NCBI RefSeq assembly: GCF_000423425.1
Contig: NZ_AUHY01000032.1
Coordinates: 1-32,288, forward strand
DNA length: 32,288 nucleotides
Source of the DNA: Meiothermus rufus DSM 22234
GTDB lineage: Bacteria > Deinococcota > Deinococci > Deinococcales > Thermaceae
Direction: 5' to 3'
Shown here: one piece after another, positions 7,356 through 15,440 of the stretch
How positions within the stretch are numbered: position 1 is the stretch's first letter
Layout of the letters: every line of letters begins with the position of its first letter
Position numbers and translations under genes: made by a program
The notes under the pieces: generated by a model
Databases searched by the model: none
Seen by the model: the letters and a program-made list of their open reading frames with translations, nothing else
Told to the model about the DNA's origin: nothing

Positions 7356-7760
7356 TTATACCCCAGCCAGGTATGACTCCAGCAGGGCGATGGCCGCAGC
7401 CTCGTCCAGCCGGCCCTTCTCCTGGCGCACCCGCTTGGGGGCGTGGCGCAGGTGCTGTTGAGCCAGCCGGGTGGTGTAGCGCTCGTCTAGAAGCTCGACC
7501 CATAGCCCCCGTTGGCGCAGGGCCTCCACCAGAGCCAGTACCCGCCCGGCCTGGGTGCTGGGTTTGCCGTCGGTGCGCAGGGGAAGGCCCACCACCAGGC
7601 GCTCGGCCCCTTCTCGCTGGGCCAAGGCGACCAGGGCCTCGAGGTCGGCCTCGAGGTTCTTGCGCACCAGATAGCCCCGGCCAAAGGCCCAGGGTGAGCC
7701 GGTCTCGCCCACCGCCAGACCAATACGGGCCTCGCCGACATCCAAGGCCAGTACCTTCAT
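7356..7760 (-). CDS. ruvX: RuvX/YqgF, RNase H-fold nuclease (pre-16S rRNA / Holliday junction)
   Basis: The product is 134 residues. Its RNase H-like fold shows the family motifs: [15 protein letters not shown] at the N-terminus (catalytic Asp), [23 protein letters not shown], and the terminal [16 protein letters not shown] carrying the last acidic residue. Family members process the 5' end of 16S rRNA and have been assigned Holliday-junction resolvase activity; which dominates here cannot be told. The ATG is 41 bases downstream of the alaS stop, and mltG follows after 14 bases, consistent with one operon. Confidence 0.92.
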   Translation of the reverse strand: MKVLALDVGEARIGLAVGETGSPWAFGRGYLVRKNLEADLEALVALAQREGAERLVVGLPLRTDGKPSTQAGRVLALVEALRQRGLWVELLDERYTTRLAQQHLRHAPKRVRQEKGRLDEAAAIALLESYLAGV

Positions 7761-7801
7761 TCCGCCTATTATTCCGCAACGCCCGCTGGAGAAAATGAGG
7801 G

Positions 7802-10459
7802 CTAGGGGGTAGCCTGGGCCAAAGCCTCTGGCAAAGCGGCGAAGGCCTTATCTAAATCGAAACCGCCTCCCTGGGCCAAGGCCCCCCTGCCGCCCCCGCG
7901 CCCCCCGGCTTGGGCCGATAGCTGTTTCATCAGCACGCCCGCATCCAGCCCGCGCTCCAGGGCAGCCTTGCCGAGTTTGATGACCAGGTTCTGCCCCGAG
8001 CCCACCGCTACCAGGTCGGCTTTGTGTTTGTCCAGTAGCTCATCGGCGGCGTTACGCAAAGCCCCGGCCTCGAGGCCCTCCAGCCGCACCGTGAGGTAGC
8101 GCTGCCCGCCCACCTCCTTAATTAGCGGGGTACTCGCGCCTTGGAGCTGGGCCCGGGCCAGCTCGAGCTTGAGCCGCTCGACATCCTTCTCGCGAGCCCT
8201 AAGCTCCTCTTGCAGCTTTTCCACCCGCAGCGGCAGGGCCTCGGGGGAAACCCCCAGCTCGCGGGCCAGCCGGCCTACCCGCTCCAGGGTCTCCCGTACA
8301 AAGACCACCGCGGCGTTGCCGGTCAGGGCCTCGATGCGCCGCACCCCAGCGGCCACGGCCTCCTCGGCCACCACCACAAACGCGCCGATCTCACCGGTGC
8401 GCCGCACGTGGCAGCCGCCGCAAAGCTCCTTGGAGGTGACGTGGTCTACGCTGCCTTCCACGCTCACCACCCGTACCACATCGCCGTACTTCTCCCCGAA
8501 GAGGGCCATAGCCCCTTCCTTACGAGCCTCCTCCAGGGGCTTGTAGGTGTAGGTAACGGGAAAATCGGCCTGAATCCAGCGGTTGACCAGCAGCTCTACT
8601 CGAGCCAGGTCTTTGGGTGCGATGGGCTCGAACTGGCTGAAGTCGAAGCGCAGCCGATCCGGGCCCACATAGCTGCCTTTCTGCTGCACGTGCGGCCCCA
8701 GCACGGCCCGCAGTGCGGCGTGCAGCAGGTGGGTGGCGGTGTGGTTTTTCTCGGTGTCGCGCCGGTGGATGTCCACCAAAGCCCGCACCCCCGTGCCCGC
8801 TTTGAGGGTGCCCTCCTCGACCTGAGCCATGTGCAGATAGAGGCCATCGGGGTTTTTCTGGGTGGTGAAGACCTTAGCCCAACCGCCTTCCCACTCTAAA
8901 ATCCCCGAGTCGCCTACCTGGCCCCCGCCCTCGGCATAGAAGGGGGTTCGGTCGAGCACGACCTGCACCTCGGTGCCGGCGGGGGCCTCTTCCAGCAGCT
9001 CTCCTGCCAACAGCAGCTTGACCTGGGCCTGGGCTTCCAGGGTCTCGTAGCCCACGAACTGGGTTCCGCCATACTCGGCGGCCAGTGCGGCTAGGGCCTG
9101 GTGGGAACGCTGGAAAAGCTCCTTACTGAAGGCCGCTTTGGCCCGGGCCCGCTCCTGCTGCTCCTCCAGGGCCTTCTCGAAACCCTCGGTGTCTACCCGG
9201 ATGCCCCGCTCCCCGGCGATCTCGACGGTCAGGTCAAGAGGGAAGCCGTAGGTGTCGTAGAGGGTGAAGGCCTCCTGGCCGGAGAGGGTGTCGCCCGGCG
9301 CTAGGGGGGCCAGCATGGCCTCCAGCCGCTTGATGCCGCTTTCCAAGGTGCGCAGAAACTGCTCTTCCTCGATTCGGATTTGTTTTTGGATGGCCTCGAG
9401 GTTCTCCCTTAGCTCGGGGTAGACCCCACCCATCACCTCAGCCACTACCACGGCCAGCTTGTACATGAAGGGCTGGCGCAGGCCCAGCAGGTAGCCAAAG
9501 CGCACCGCCCGGCGCAGCAACCGGCGCACCACATAGCCTCGTCCGGTGTTGGAGAAGGCTACCCCATCGGCCAGGATGAAGCTTACCGCCCGGGTATGCT
9601 CGGCGATCACCCGGTGGGCCACCGAGCTGGGCCCTTCGTAGCTCACCCCGCTCAGCTCCACGATTTTTTGGATCAGGGGCACGAACTCGTCGGTTTCGTA
9701 GAAGTCGCGTACCCCCTGCAGCACCATGGCTACCCGGGAAAGCCCCATCCCAGTGTCGATGTTGGGCCGGGGCAGGGGTTCTAAGAGGCCGCCCTCCTTG
9801 CGGTCGTACTGGGGAAAGACCAGGTTCCACAGCTCCACAAAGCGGTTGGACTCGCGGGTGTGGTAGTAGTCGGCCCAGGTGTCCGAGCCGAACGCTGGGC
9901 CCCGGTCGTAGTAAATCTCGCTACAGGGGCCGCAGGGGCCGTTGGGGCCTTGGGTGGGCGCATTCTGTGGCCAGAAGTTTTCGTCGGCGTCGAAGCGGTG
10001 GATTCGCTCCGGTGGTACGCCTACCCGGGTCCAGTGCTCGAAAGCCTCGTCGTCGTCCTTGTAGATGGTCACGTAGATGCGATCGGGCTCGAGGCCTAGC
10101 CACTTTTTATCGGTCAGAAACTCCCAGGCCCACTCGATAGCCTCTTTTTTGAAGTAGTCGCCGAAGCTGAAGTTGCCCAGCATTTCGAAGACGGTCTGGT
10201 GGCGGTTGGTGCGGCCCACGTTCTCGATGTCGCCGGTGCGCACCGATTTCTGGCAGGTGGTGACCCGGTGCCACTCCCCCTCGTATCCGGGAAAGACGGG
10301 TTTTTTGCCCAGGAAGTAGGGCTTGAGGGGGGTCATGCCGGCGTTGATGAAGAGCAGGGTGGGGTCGTCCTGCGGCACCACGCTGAAGCTGGGCAGGCGC
10401 AGGTGTCCTTTAGACTGGAAGAACTGGAGGAACTTTTCGCGAATCTCGGCGGTCTTCAT
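7802..10459 (-). CDS. alaS: Alanyl-tRNA synthetase
   Basis: The product is 885 residues, full length for bacterial AlaRS, which charges tRNA-Ala and edits mischarged Ser/Gly. The class II catalytic domain opens with [20 protein letters not shown] and contains [19 protein letters not shown]. The editing domain has the metal ligands HTATH (573-577) and CGGCH (680-684). The C-terminal domain ends with the Gly-rich [15 protein letters not shown]. The ATG at 10457-10459 lies 8 bases after TATGCT on the minus strand, implying a leaderless message. It heads the operon with ruvX and mltG and diverges from the GMP-reductase-like gene. Confidence 0.97.
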   Translation of the reverse strand: MKTAEIREKFLQFFQSKGHLRLPSFSVVPQDDPTLLFINAGMTPLKPYFLGKKPVFPGYEGEWHRVTTCQKSVRTGDIENVGRTNRHQTVFEMLGNFSFGDYFKKEAIEWAWEFLTDKKWLGLEPDRIYVTIYKDDDEAFEHWTRVGVPPERIHRFDADENFWPQNAPTQGPNGPCGPCSEIYYDRGPAFGSDTWADYYHTRESNRFVELWNLVFPQYDRKEGGLLEPLPRPNIDTGMGLSRVAMVLQGVRDFYETDEFVPLIQKIVELSGVSYEGPSSVAHRVIAEHTRAVSFILADGVAFSNTGRGYVVRRLLRRAVRFGYLLGLRQPFMYKLAVVVAEVMGGVYPELRENLEAIQKQIRIEEEQFLRTLESGIKRLEAMLAPLAPGDTLSGQEAFTLYDTYGFPLDLTVEIAGERGIRVDTEGFEKALEEQQERARAKAAFSKELFQRSHQALAALAAEYGGTQFVGYETLEAQAQVKLLLAGELLEEAPAGTEVQVVLDRTPFYAEGGGQVGDSGILEWEGGWAKVFTTQKNPDGLYLHMAQVEEGTLKAGTGVRALVDIHRRDTEKNHTATHLLHAALRAVLGPHVQQKGSYVGPDRLRFDFSQFEPIAPKDLARVELLVNRWIQADFPVTYTYKPLEEARKEGAMALFGEKYGDVVRVVSVEGSVDHVTSKELCGGCHVRRTGEIGAFVVVAEEAVAAGVRRIEALTGNAAVVFVRETLERVGRLARELGVSPEALPLRVEKLQEELRAREKDVERLKLELARAQLQGASTPLIKEVGGQRYLTVRLEGLEAGALRNAADELLDKHKADLVAVGSGQNLVIKLGKAALERGLDAGVLMKQLSAQAGGRGGGRGALAQGGGFDLDKAFAALPEALAQATP

Positions 10460-10467
10460 CCCTAACC

Positions 10468-10473
10468 AGCATA
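10468..10473 (-). promoter_or_regulatory. -10 element (TATGCT) for alaS
   Basis: TATGCT on the minus strand lies 8 bases before the alaS ATG, with no ribosome site between. The -35 region is poor. Confidence 0.45.
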
Positions 10474-10506
10474 GCGCGCTTTCTGGCTTTTTTCTGCCCG
10501 AGGTGC

Positions 10507-10538
10507 TTTACACTTCTCTAGCCGGCTGGTTATAGAAT
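10507..10538 (+). promoter_or_regulatory. Promoter of the GMP-reductase-like gene
   Basis: TTTACA (10507-10512), an 18-base spacer and TATAGAAT (10531-10538) form a recognisable promoter. TAGAAT ends 8 bases before GTG 10547, again giving leaderless geometry. It is back to back with the alaS promoter. Confidence 0.5.
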
Positions 10539-10546
10539 ACAAAACC

Positions 10547-11660
10547 GTGAACTACGGGATTTTCGAGGAAATCGCCCAGGAAGCCCTGGAGCGCACCCAG
10601 GCCGATCTGGCCCGCTACCCTTATCCCCGCCTCGAGACCTACTACACCTTTGCCGACAAGACCATCGTGCCCACCTTTCTTACCCAGCCGGTCTCGCGCC
10701 GCCAGGTGGACACCCGCCAGTTGTTCTATACCCTGCGGGGCTCCCTCGAGCTTTTCCCCGCCTTTGGTGCCTCTATGCGCATGATGCGGGCCCGCTTCGC
10801 CCCGCGATGTGTGGGATCAGGGCCAAGGCGGGCTGCATATTCTGCCGCGGGTGGGGCTTTCCCAGGCGGAGCGCCTCCAGGACGTGCGCGACAGCGCCCC
10901 TGCGTTGGTGGGCGCGGCCTTGGGCACCAACGAGCCGGAGGAGTTTTTGGCCGAGCTTCTGGCGGAGCCCAATCTGGTCTTCGTTTCTATCGACATCGCC
11001 CATGGGGCCAATGCTGCGGTGCTGCCGGTGTTGCACAAAATCCGGGCGCTGGGCGTGGATAGTGGGGTCATCTTGGGCAATGTGGGTTCTATCGAGGGCT
11101 TCGCCTATGCCTACTGGCTGATGAAGCTCTCCGGATTCCGCCGCTTCATCCTCAAGGTAGGAGTGGGGCCGGGCTCGGTCTGCACTACCCGCATCAACAC
11201 CGGGGTAGGGGTGGGACAGCTTTCCCTTTTGGAGGAGATTCGCCGCTTCCAGGCCAGCGTGGGCTTACAAGACGCCCAAATCATCGCCGACGGAGGGGTC
11301 AACAGCGCTGGCGACTTCGTGAAGGCCTTGGTCTATGCCGATGGGGTGATGATGGGCAAGTTCTTTGCCTCGGGTAGCTTCGAGGACGAGGTGCTGCTGC
11401 GCCAGGACGGCGAGCTGGTGGGGGTGCTGCTGTATGGTATGGCCTCCACCCTGGTGACCGAGAAGCACAACTTCATCGAAGGCTCCTCCCAGACCCTGCG
11501 GGCCTTCCACCACACCGCCCAGGAGGCCATTGCCCGGCTGCGCGAGGGGTTGCAAAGCGCCATGACCTACGTCAACGCCACCAACCTGAGTGAGTTCCGC
11601 GGCAATGTGCGCTTCGCGCTAAACTCGGCGGCGGCCATCGCCGAGGCCGGGGTGCATTAG
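10547..11660 (+). pseudogene. GMP reductase / IMP dehydrogenase-family gene with one-base frameshift
   Basis: The reading frame is split. From GTG 10547 frame 2 encodes MNYGIFEEIAQEALERTQAD and onward to FGASMRMMRARFA. Frame 0 then continues from about 10800 with RDVWDQGQGGLHILPRVGLS to the stop at 11660. Removing one C from the CCCC run at 10800-10803 restores a continuous 370-residue protein. The TIM-barrel nucleotide motifs are present: SIDIAHGANA, GVILGNVGSIEGF, GVGPGSVCTTRINTGVGVGQ (catalytic Cys near 211) and IADGGVNSAGDFVKAL. These match GMPR/IMPDH enzymes without CBS domains, which interconvert GMP, IMP and XMP. All else is well preserved, so a recent mutation or a sequencing error is more likely than old decay. 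The final TAG overlaps the minus-strand ORF stop. Confidence 0.8.
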
Positions 11661-11911
11661 CCATCGGCCAGACCGTATATTTCCAGGTACCGCGCAACGC
11701 GAAGCTCGAGCGTTGGCAGGGGTGCAACCTCGCCGCAAACCCAGTCCAGGGTGTAGTTACGGCAGCGGCATGGAGGGTCGAGATGCTGGCGGGCCCAGCG
11801 GTTTTTGCAGTGCGGTATTCGGGCGCTACGCAGCAGGCCCCGCAAAGGGTGCATACCCGCTGCTAGAAGGTCGAAGGATGCGAGTTCATCGGGCTTGTTG
11901 CAACACCTCAC
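11657..11911 (-). CDS. Small Cys-rich protein of unknown function
   Basis: GTG at 11909-11911 opens an 84-residue frame: MRCCNKPDELASFDLLAAGM, then RIPHCKNRWARQHLDPPCRC, NYTLDWVCGEVAPL and a helical end. Four cysteines and a histidine in HCKNR...PCRC...WVC could bind metal. I do not recognise the family. Its start overlaps the end of the broken DinB gene in another frame. Its TAA shares TTAG with the convergent gene, the same four-base overlap seen at four other convergent pairs, which is mild support for it being real. The same frame is also open further upstream through part of dinB, so the true start is uncertain. Confidence 0.4.
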   Translation of the reverse strand: MRCCNKPDELASFDLLAAGMHPLRGLLRSARIPHCKNRWARQHLDPPCRCRNYTLDWVCGEVAPLPTLELRVARYLEIYGLADG

Positions 11912-12390
11912 GGATACGCCAGAAGGCCAGATAGAGGTGGTGGGCCTCGTGCACCAGGAAAAGCTCGAGCCACTCCCTAAGGGGCATTGGTCAGCGGCGC
12001 TGTGGATGCCGATGCGCCCCAACTGGGCCTCGCTCAGTGCCGCCACCTGTTGGTTGAGCTGGCCCCGCAGCCGTTTTAGCTCGTCCAGCACTTCCTCGGG
12101 GCTTCGCTCGACCGAGGCTAGATGCGCCGCACGCGGCGCAGTAAGGCCGGTTCGTGGTCGGGGCGCAACCGCTCGATCAGGGGGGCCTCTTCCCGCAGGA
12201 TGCGGGCCATGCGCTCCTGGGTGACCAAGGTGAAGTGGGCCAGGTGGGCGAAGTTTTCGTGGGCCGACCATTTGTCGGGCAGGCTGCGCCGGCGAAAAAC
12301 CACTGGGGTGGCCCAGCCAATAATCTGGGGTAGCCCGGCTAGGGAGAGTTCGAAGCGGGTCAGAAGGGGGTTGACCATGCCCCAGCCCAC
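11886..12390 (-). pseudogene. DinB-like metal-dependent protein, two frameshifts
   Basis: Three frames together spell one DinB/YfiT-like protein of about 168 residues. Frame one runs from 12390 (MGWGMVNPLLTRFELSLAGL ... PDKWSAHENFAHLAHFTLVT ... HEPALLRRVRR). Frame two picks up near 12125 (ASVERSPEEVLDELKRLRGQ ... SEAQLGRIGIHSA). Frame three picks up near 11990 (PMPLREWLELFLVHEAHHLY LAFWRIREVLQQAR) and stops at 11886. The His residues of AHENFAHLAH and HEAHH are the expected metal ligands of this four-helix fold. Two independent shifts within 150 bases suggest true loss of function. DinB-fold proteins are thiol-dependent or general metalloenzymes; the exact role is unknown. Confidence 0.65.
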
Positions 12391-12428
12391 AACCCCAGCC
12401 AGCCCCTAGTTTTTCCTGCTTTTGCGGG

Positions 12429-12434
12429 TATTCT
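12429..12434 (+). promoter_or_regulatory. -10 element (TATTCT) for the MacB-like permease
   Basis: TATTCT is followed by 7 bases (GGAGGGC) and GTG 12442. The GGAGGG is too close to the start to act as a normal ribosome site, so a leaderless start is the better reading. Confidence 0.4.
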
Positions 12435-12441
12435 GGAGGGC

Positions 12442-13581
12442 GTGGAAGTCTTGGCGCTGGTTTACCGCAACCTGCGGGCCCGGCCCATCCGCAGCATTCT
12501 AACCTTGCTGGGGATTGTGGTCGCGACGGCTTCGATGGTGCTTTTTCTTAGTTTTGGGGAGGGGCTGCGCAAGGCGTTGGGGGCTGAGCTGTCTAAGGTG
12601 GGGCCGGCCATTTTGGTCATCAGCGAGGGCAGCGAGGCCTTTGGGGCGGGCTACCCCGAGCTTCCCCCCGAGCTGCTGGGGCATATAAAAGCTTTAGCCC
12701 CTGAGCTAGGCATCACGCGGGCTATTCCCACCGCAGTTTTCGCCCGGGGGGGCTTCGACCCTGCCAGTAGCTTCATCTTCCAGGGCCTGCCCGCAGGGGT
12801 GACCGCCCAAGACCTTTACCCCAATGTTCGCCTGGCGGCGGGGAGGCTCGACCCTGGCCAGCAAGGGGCGGTGGTAGGGGGAGGGATTGCCGAGCGCAAC
12901 AACCTGGGGCTGGGCAAGACCCTGCGGCTTTCCCCCCAGGTCTCCCTCGAGGTGGTGGGGGTGCTCGAGCGCAGCGGAGGCCTCACCGATAGCTTCATCT
13001 ATGTGCCCATCACCGCTATTCAGACCATCTTGAATACCCAAAACTACAGTTCCATCCTGGTTTCCATCGGCCCCGACCAAAGCGCCGAGCGGGTGGCCCG
13101 GGCCCTCGAGGCCCGCTTAGAGGGCATCAAAGCTCAGACCACCGGCGACGTCATGCGCTTTGCCGAGCGGGCCGTGCGCATCTCCGACCTGGTGCGCTTT
13201 GGCATCAGTCTGGTGGCCCTGATTGTGGGGGGCTTGCTGGTGGCCAACACGGTGATGATGTCGGTTTATGAGCGCATCCGCGAGTTCGGCCTGATGCGTG
13301 CGCTGGGGGCCAAGCGCCGCTTTATCTTTGGCCTGGTGCTTCTAGAGGCCCTGCTCTTGGGTGTGGTGGGCGGGCTTTTGGGCCTGGGGCTGGGCCAGGC
13401 TGCCTCGGGGCTGGTCAACTGGTACACCCTGCGCGAGGTGGGCTTGGCCCTTTCGGCGGTGACTTTCCGCCTGGCCTCGTTCGCCCTTTTGGTGGCGGTG
13501 GTGCTGGGATTGTTGGCGGGCTTTTTGCCAGCCCGTACGGCCAGCCGCATCCGGGTGGTGGAAGCTTTGGGGAGGGTGTGA
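12442..13581 (+). CDS. ABC transporter permease, MacB/FtsX type
   Basis: The product is 379 residues with the MacB-type layout. There is one N-terminal helix ([20 protein letters not shown]), a large extracytoplasmic MacB_PCD domain (about 45-235), and a C-terminal FtsX domain with three helices, including [20 protein letters not shown]. The last segment ([18 protein letters not shown]) is the usual coupling region to the ATPase. Such proteins are mechanotransmitters that drive export of peptides, lipoproteins or antibiotics rather than forming a channel. The ATPase follows directly (stop and start share one A). No periplasmic adaptor is adjacent; the tolC pair lies about 10 kb away. Confidence 0.88.
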   Translation: MEVLALVYRNLRARPIRSILTLLGIVVATASMVLFLSFGEGLRKALGAELSKVGPAILVISEGSEAFGAGYPELPPELLGHIKALAPELGITRAIPTAVFARGGFDPASSFIFQGLPAGVTAQDLYPNVRLAAGRLDPGQQGAVVGGGIAERNNLGLGKTLRLSPQVSLEVVGVLERSGGLTDSFIYVPITAIQTILNTQNYSSILVSIGPDQSAERVARALEARLEGIKAQTTGDVMRFAERAVRISDLVRFGISLVALIVGGLLVANTVMMSVYERIREFGLMRALGAKRRFIFGLVLLEALLLGVVGGLLGLGLGQAASGLVNWYTLREVGLALSAVTFRLASFALLVAVVLGLLAGFLPARTASRIRVVEALGRV

Positions 13582-14267
13582 TGTTGGAGGCCCTCGACCT
13601 GCACAAGCACTACCACCAGGGCGAGATTGACGTGGTGGCGGTAAACCACTTCACCTACGCCTTTCCCCCAGGCCTTACCGCCATTGTGGGGCCTTCCGGC
13701 TCGGGTAAGACCACCCTGCTGAACCTGCTGGCCGGCTTCGACGTACCTAGCCGGGGCGAGGTGCGGCTGGATGGCCAGCCCCTCTCCCGCCTTTCCGAGG
13801 ACGCTCGCGCCGAGCTTAGGCTGCGCTACATGGGTTTTGTGTTTCAGCAGTGGAACCTGATCCCCACCCTCACGGCCCTGGAAAACGTGGCTTTTCCGCT
13901 AATGCTAGCGGGTGTAACTCCGAAAGAGCGCGTGAATAGGGCCCGGCACTTGCTGGAGACGGTGGGGCTGGGCCAACGGGCTGCTCACCTGCCCAGCAAG
14001 CTCTCCGGCGGCGAGCAGCAGCGGGTAGCCATCGCCCGCGCTTTGGCCCTGAACCCACCCATCCTGTTTGCCGACGAGCCGACCGGCAACCTGGACTCGG
14101 CCTCGGGGGCCCGGGTGGTGGATCTGCTGCTGCATCAGGCCCAGGAGGGCCGCACGGTCATTTTGGTGACGCACGACCTCGAGCTGGCCCGCAAGGCCGC
14201 GCGTATCCTGCACTTGCGCGATGGAAAGCTACTGCGGGTGGAGGAGGCTTCCCTTGAACGCGCCTGA
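13581..14267 (+). CDS. ABC transporter ATPase, MacB/LolD type
   Basis: The product is 228 residues when begun at ATG 13581, which has GGAGG five bases upstream; a GTG at 13578 is an alternative. It has Walker [10 protein letters not shown] near residue 36, a Q-loop ([12 protein letters not shown]), the signature [15 protein letters not shown] near 142, Walker B plus Glu [13 protein letters not shown] near 164, and the H-loop ILVTHD. These features place it in the LolD/MacB ATPase group that pairs with FtsX-type permeases, here the gene immediately upstream (TGATG junction). The DUF4256 gene starts inside its last codons. Confidence 0.93.
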   Translation: MLEALDLHKHYHQGEIDVVAVNHFTYAFPPGLTAIVGPSGSGKTTLLNLLAGFDVPSRGEVRLDGQPLSRLSEDARAELRLRYMGFVFQQWNLIPTLTALENVAFPLMLAGVTPKERVNRARHLLETVGLGQRAAHLPSKLSGGEQQRVAIARALALNPPILFADEPTGNLDSASGARVVDLLLHQAQEGRTVILVTHDLELARKAARILHLRDGKLLRVEEASLERA

Positions 14268-14823
14268 GAACCCCTTGCTAACCCCACAGCAGAAAGCCGA
14301 ACTTTTGCGGGTTTTGCAGGCCCGCTTCGAGCAGAACACCGCGCGCCACCCTGGGCTTGGCTGGCCCCTGGTGCAGGCCCGGCTGGCGGCCCACCCCCAG
14401 AAGCTGGTGGCGCTGTTCCAGATGGAGGCCACCGGCGGCGAACCAGACGTGGTGGGCCACGATGCCCGCACCGGCGAGGTGATCTTTTTTGACTGCGCCC
14501 CCGAAAGCCCCAAAGGCCGCCGCAGCCTCTGCTACGACCGCGCCGCCCTGTTGGCCCGCAAGCAGGCCAAACCAGCCGGTTCTGCGGTGGAGATGGCGGC
14601 GGCCATGGGCATCGAGCTTTTGAGCGAGGAAGAGTATCTGGCCTTGCAGCAGCTCGGGGCCTTCGATACCAGAACCTCGAGCTGGCTTCGCACCCCCGAG
14701 GACATCCGCAAGCTGGGCGGGGCCATTTTTGGCGACCGGCGCTATGGCCGGGTGTTTGTCTACCACAACGGGGCCGAGTCGTACTATGCGGCCAGGGGCT
14801 TTCGCGGCTCGCTCAGGGTGTAA
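14254..14823 (+). CDS. DUF4256 family protein
   Basis: The product is 189 residues from TTG 14254, chosen because GGAGGAGG lies about 8 bases upstream. An ATG at 14221 would add 11 poorly conserved residues. The sequence has the landmarks of the DUF4256 family: [74 protein letters not shown] and a strongly conserved end [20 protein letters not shown]. The biochemical function of this soluble family is not established. It overlaps the end of the ABC ATPase gene by 14 bases and is probably co-transcribed. A hairpin at 14832-14846 follows. Confidence 0.88.
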   Translation: MNAPENPLLTPQQKAELLRVLQARFEQNTARHPGLGWPLVQARLAAHPQKLVALFQMEATGGEPDVVGHDARTGEVIFFDCAPESPKGRRSLCYDRAALLARKQAKPAGSAVEMAAAMGIELLSEEEYLALQQLGAFDTRTSSWLRTPEDIRKLGGAIFGDRRYGRVFVYHNGAESYYAARGFRGSLRV

Positions 14824-14831
14824 AAACGACC

Positions 14832-14846
14832 CCGGCCCTGGGCCGG
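14832..14846 (-). terminator. Hairpin terminator of the tRNA-Leu gene
   Basis: CCGGCC-ctg-GGCCGG is a perfect six-pair stem with a three-base loop. On the minus strand it is followed by GGTCGTTTTT, so it can end the tRNA transcript. On the plus strand the following AGCAATTT is a weaker tail, but it may also stop the ABC/DUF4256 operon. Confidence 0.6.
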
Positions 14847-14853
14847 AGCAATT

Positions 14854-14940
14854 TGGTGCCGGGAGCGGGACTTGAACCCGCATGAGCTTGCGCTCGCTAC
14901 CCCCTCAAGATAGTGTGTCTACCAGTTCCACCATCCCGGC
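14854..14940 (-). tRNA. tRNA-Leu, anticodon GAG
   Basis: On the minus strand the 87 bases fold as a class II tRNA. The acceptor GCCGGGA pairs with TCCCGGC, followed by discriminator A and an encoded CCA. The D arm contains GGTGGAACTGGTAGAC. The anticodon stem CTATC/GGTAG encloses the seven-base loop TTGAGGG, anticodon GAG (codons CUC/CUU). The long variable arm AGCGAGCGCAAGCTC is typical of tRNA-Leu, and the T arm has GTTCAAGTC. Promoter and terminator flank it closely. Confidence 0.95.
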
Positions 14941-14951
14941 AGGCAAGCTCT

Positions 14952-14980
14952 AGGTTAGTGGCCTGCCCGTTCCTTGTCAA
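14952..14980 (-). promoter_or_regulatory. Promoter of tRNA-Leu
   Basis: On the minus strand TTGACA (14975-14980), a 17-base spacer and TAACCT (14952-14957) form a near-consensus sigma-70 promoter. It lies 11 bases before the mature tRNA 5' end. Confidence 0.75.
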
Positions 14981-15091
14981 GGACGACTAGGCCCCTCGTT
15001 ACTTTTCCCGTTACGCCCCCCCCAGGGGCCAAAAATGCGATAGCAAAGCCACGCGATTTTTCAAAAAAGCCCAACAAACCCCGCTCCAGAC

Positions 15092-15147
15092 GGCGTAACG
15101 CCGGTTTGTGCAAACCACGCATTCTGTTTTGCGCAAAATGGTATACT
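15092..15147 (+). promoter_or_regulatory. Three tandem palindromes and a TATACT -10 element
   Basis: Three perfect palindromes follow one another: GGCGTaACGCC (15092-15102), GGTTTGTGCAAACC (15103-15116) and TTTTGCGCAAAA (15127-15138). TATACT comes four bases later (15142-15147). No -35 hexamer is visible where one would be expected, so the palindromes look like activator or repressor sites of a regulated plus-strand promoter. What it transcribes is unclear; the first long gene downstream begins at 15476. Confidence 0.35.
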
Positions 15148-15280
15148 GCCCTTGTCGGTGGTTCCAACAGCGTAGCTTGACAAAGAGTTTTTGCGGTGAA
15201 TATCGCCAACCCCTGGACGAAAAAAATCCAAAAGTGGGGTTTTGTAAGCCACCATCGCAAAAAGCACCTTTTTTTGGGCA

Positions 15281-15307
15281 GTTATCCACAGGCACCCTGT
15301 GGATAAC
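15281..15307. repeat. 27-bp perfect palindrome of two inverted DnaA-box sequences
   Basis: The arms GTTATCCACAGG and CCTGTGGATAAC (12 bases each) flank CAC. Each arm contains TTATCCACA, the consensus DnaA box (15282-15290 and, inverted, 15298-15306). It is not followed by a T-tract in either direction, so it is not an ordinary terminator. No further exact box was found nearby and dnaA/dnaN are not in the window. Confidence 0.7.
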
Positions 15308-15371
15308 CGGCGGTTCTCATAAAACCCCCCATTGGGAGCGCTGTCCAGGACGGCGATTAACGGGGCATGCT

Positions 15372-15406
15372 GTCGCAAAACCATAGCCCCGCAAGGGGAT
15401 TGCAAC
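15372..15406 (+). CRISPR. Isolated CRISPR-repeat-like sequence (no array)
   Basis: Thirty-five bases begin GTCGCAAAACCAT, pass through the short stem CCCC-gcaa-GGGG and end GATTGCAAC. From memory, this closely resembles a Thermus thermophilus CRISPR repeat type that starts GTTGCAA and ends AGCCCCGTAAGGGGATTGCGAC-like; the last 22 bases differ at two positions. The terminal ATTGCAAC corresponds to the eight-base crRNA tag. No second copy lies within one spacer length on either side and there are no cas genes, so this is a lone or remnant repeat. Confidence 0.4.
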
Positions 15407-15412
15407 CCTCCC

Positions 15413-15440
15413 AGCCCACCGTGCGCAGGTGGGCTTTGTT
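15413..15440 (+). terminator. Terminator-like hairpin downstream of the CRISPR-like repeat
   Basis: AGCCCACC (15413-15420) pairs perfectly with GGTGGGCT (15428-15435) across a seven-base loop and is followed by TTGTT. It would end plus-strand transcripts coming from the 15142 promoter region. The U-tract is short, so it is only moderately convincing. Confidence 0.4.

Noticed and set aside
7342-7779. N-terminal extension of mltG to 493 residues
   Set aside because: The extra 146 residues only cross ruvX in another frame and look random. MEELKPP at 7341 directly precedes the expected membrane anchor.
8141-8899. Long open frame (252 residues) antisense to alaS
   Set aside because: It lies wholly inside a certain alaS gene and has the low-complexity Gly/Leu/His content expected from an antisense frame of GC-rich DNA. 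It has no start signals.
14955-15295. Minus- and plus-strand frames of 68-101 residues in the intergenic region
   Set aside because: There are no ribosome sites or -10 elements at the right spacing, residues look random, and the frames cut across the palindromes.
15281-15307. Chromosomal replication origin
   Set aside because: Only two DnaA boxes were found, with no dnaA/dnaN neighbours and no clear unwinding element. A special DnaA-binding or unrelated palindrome is a safer reading.
15281-15307. Intrinsic terminator
   Set aside because: The T-tract (TTTTTTT) lies before, not after, the stem on the plus strand, and on the minus strand the stem is followed by A-rich sequence.
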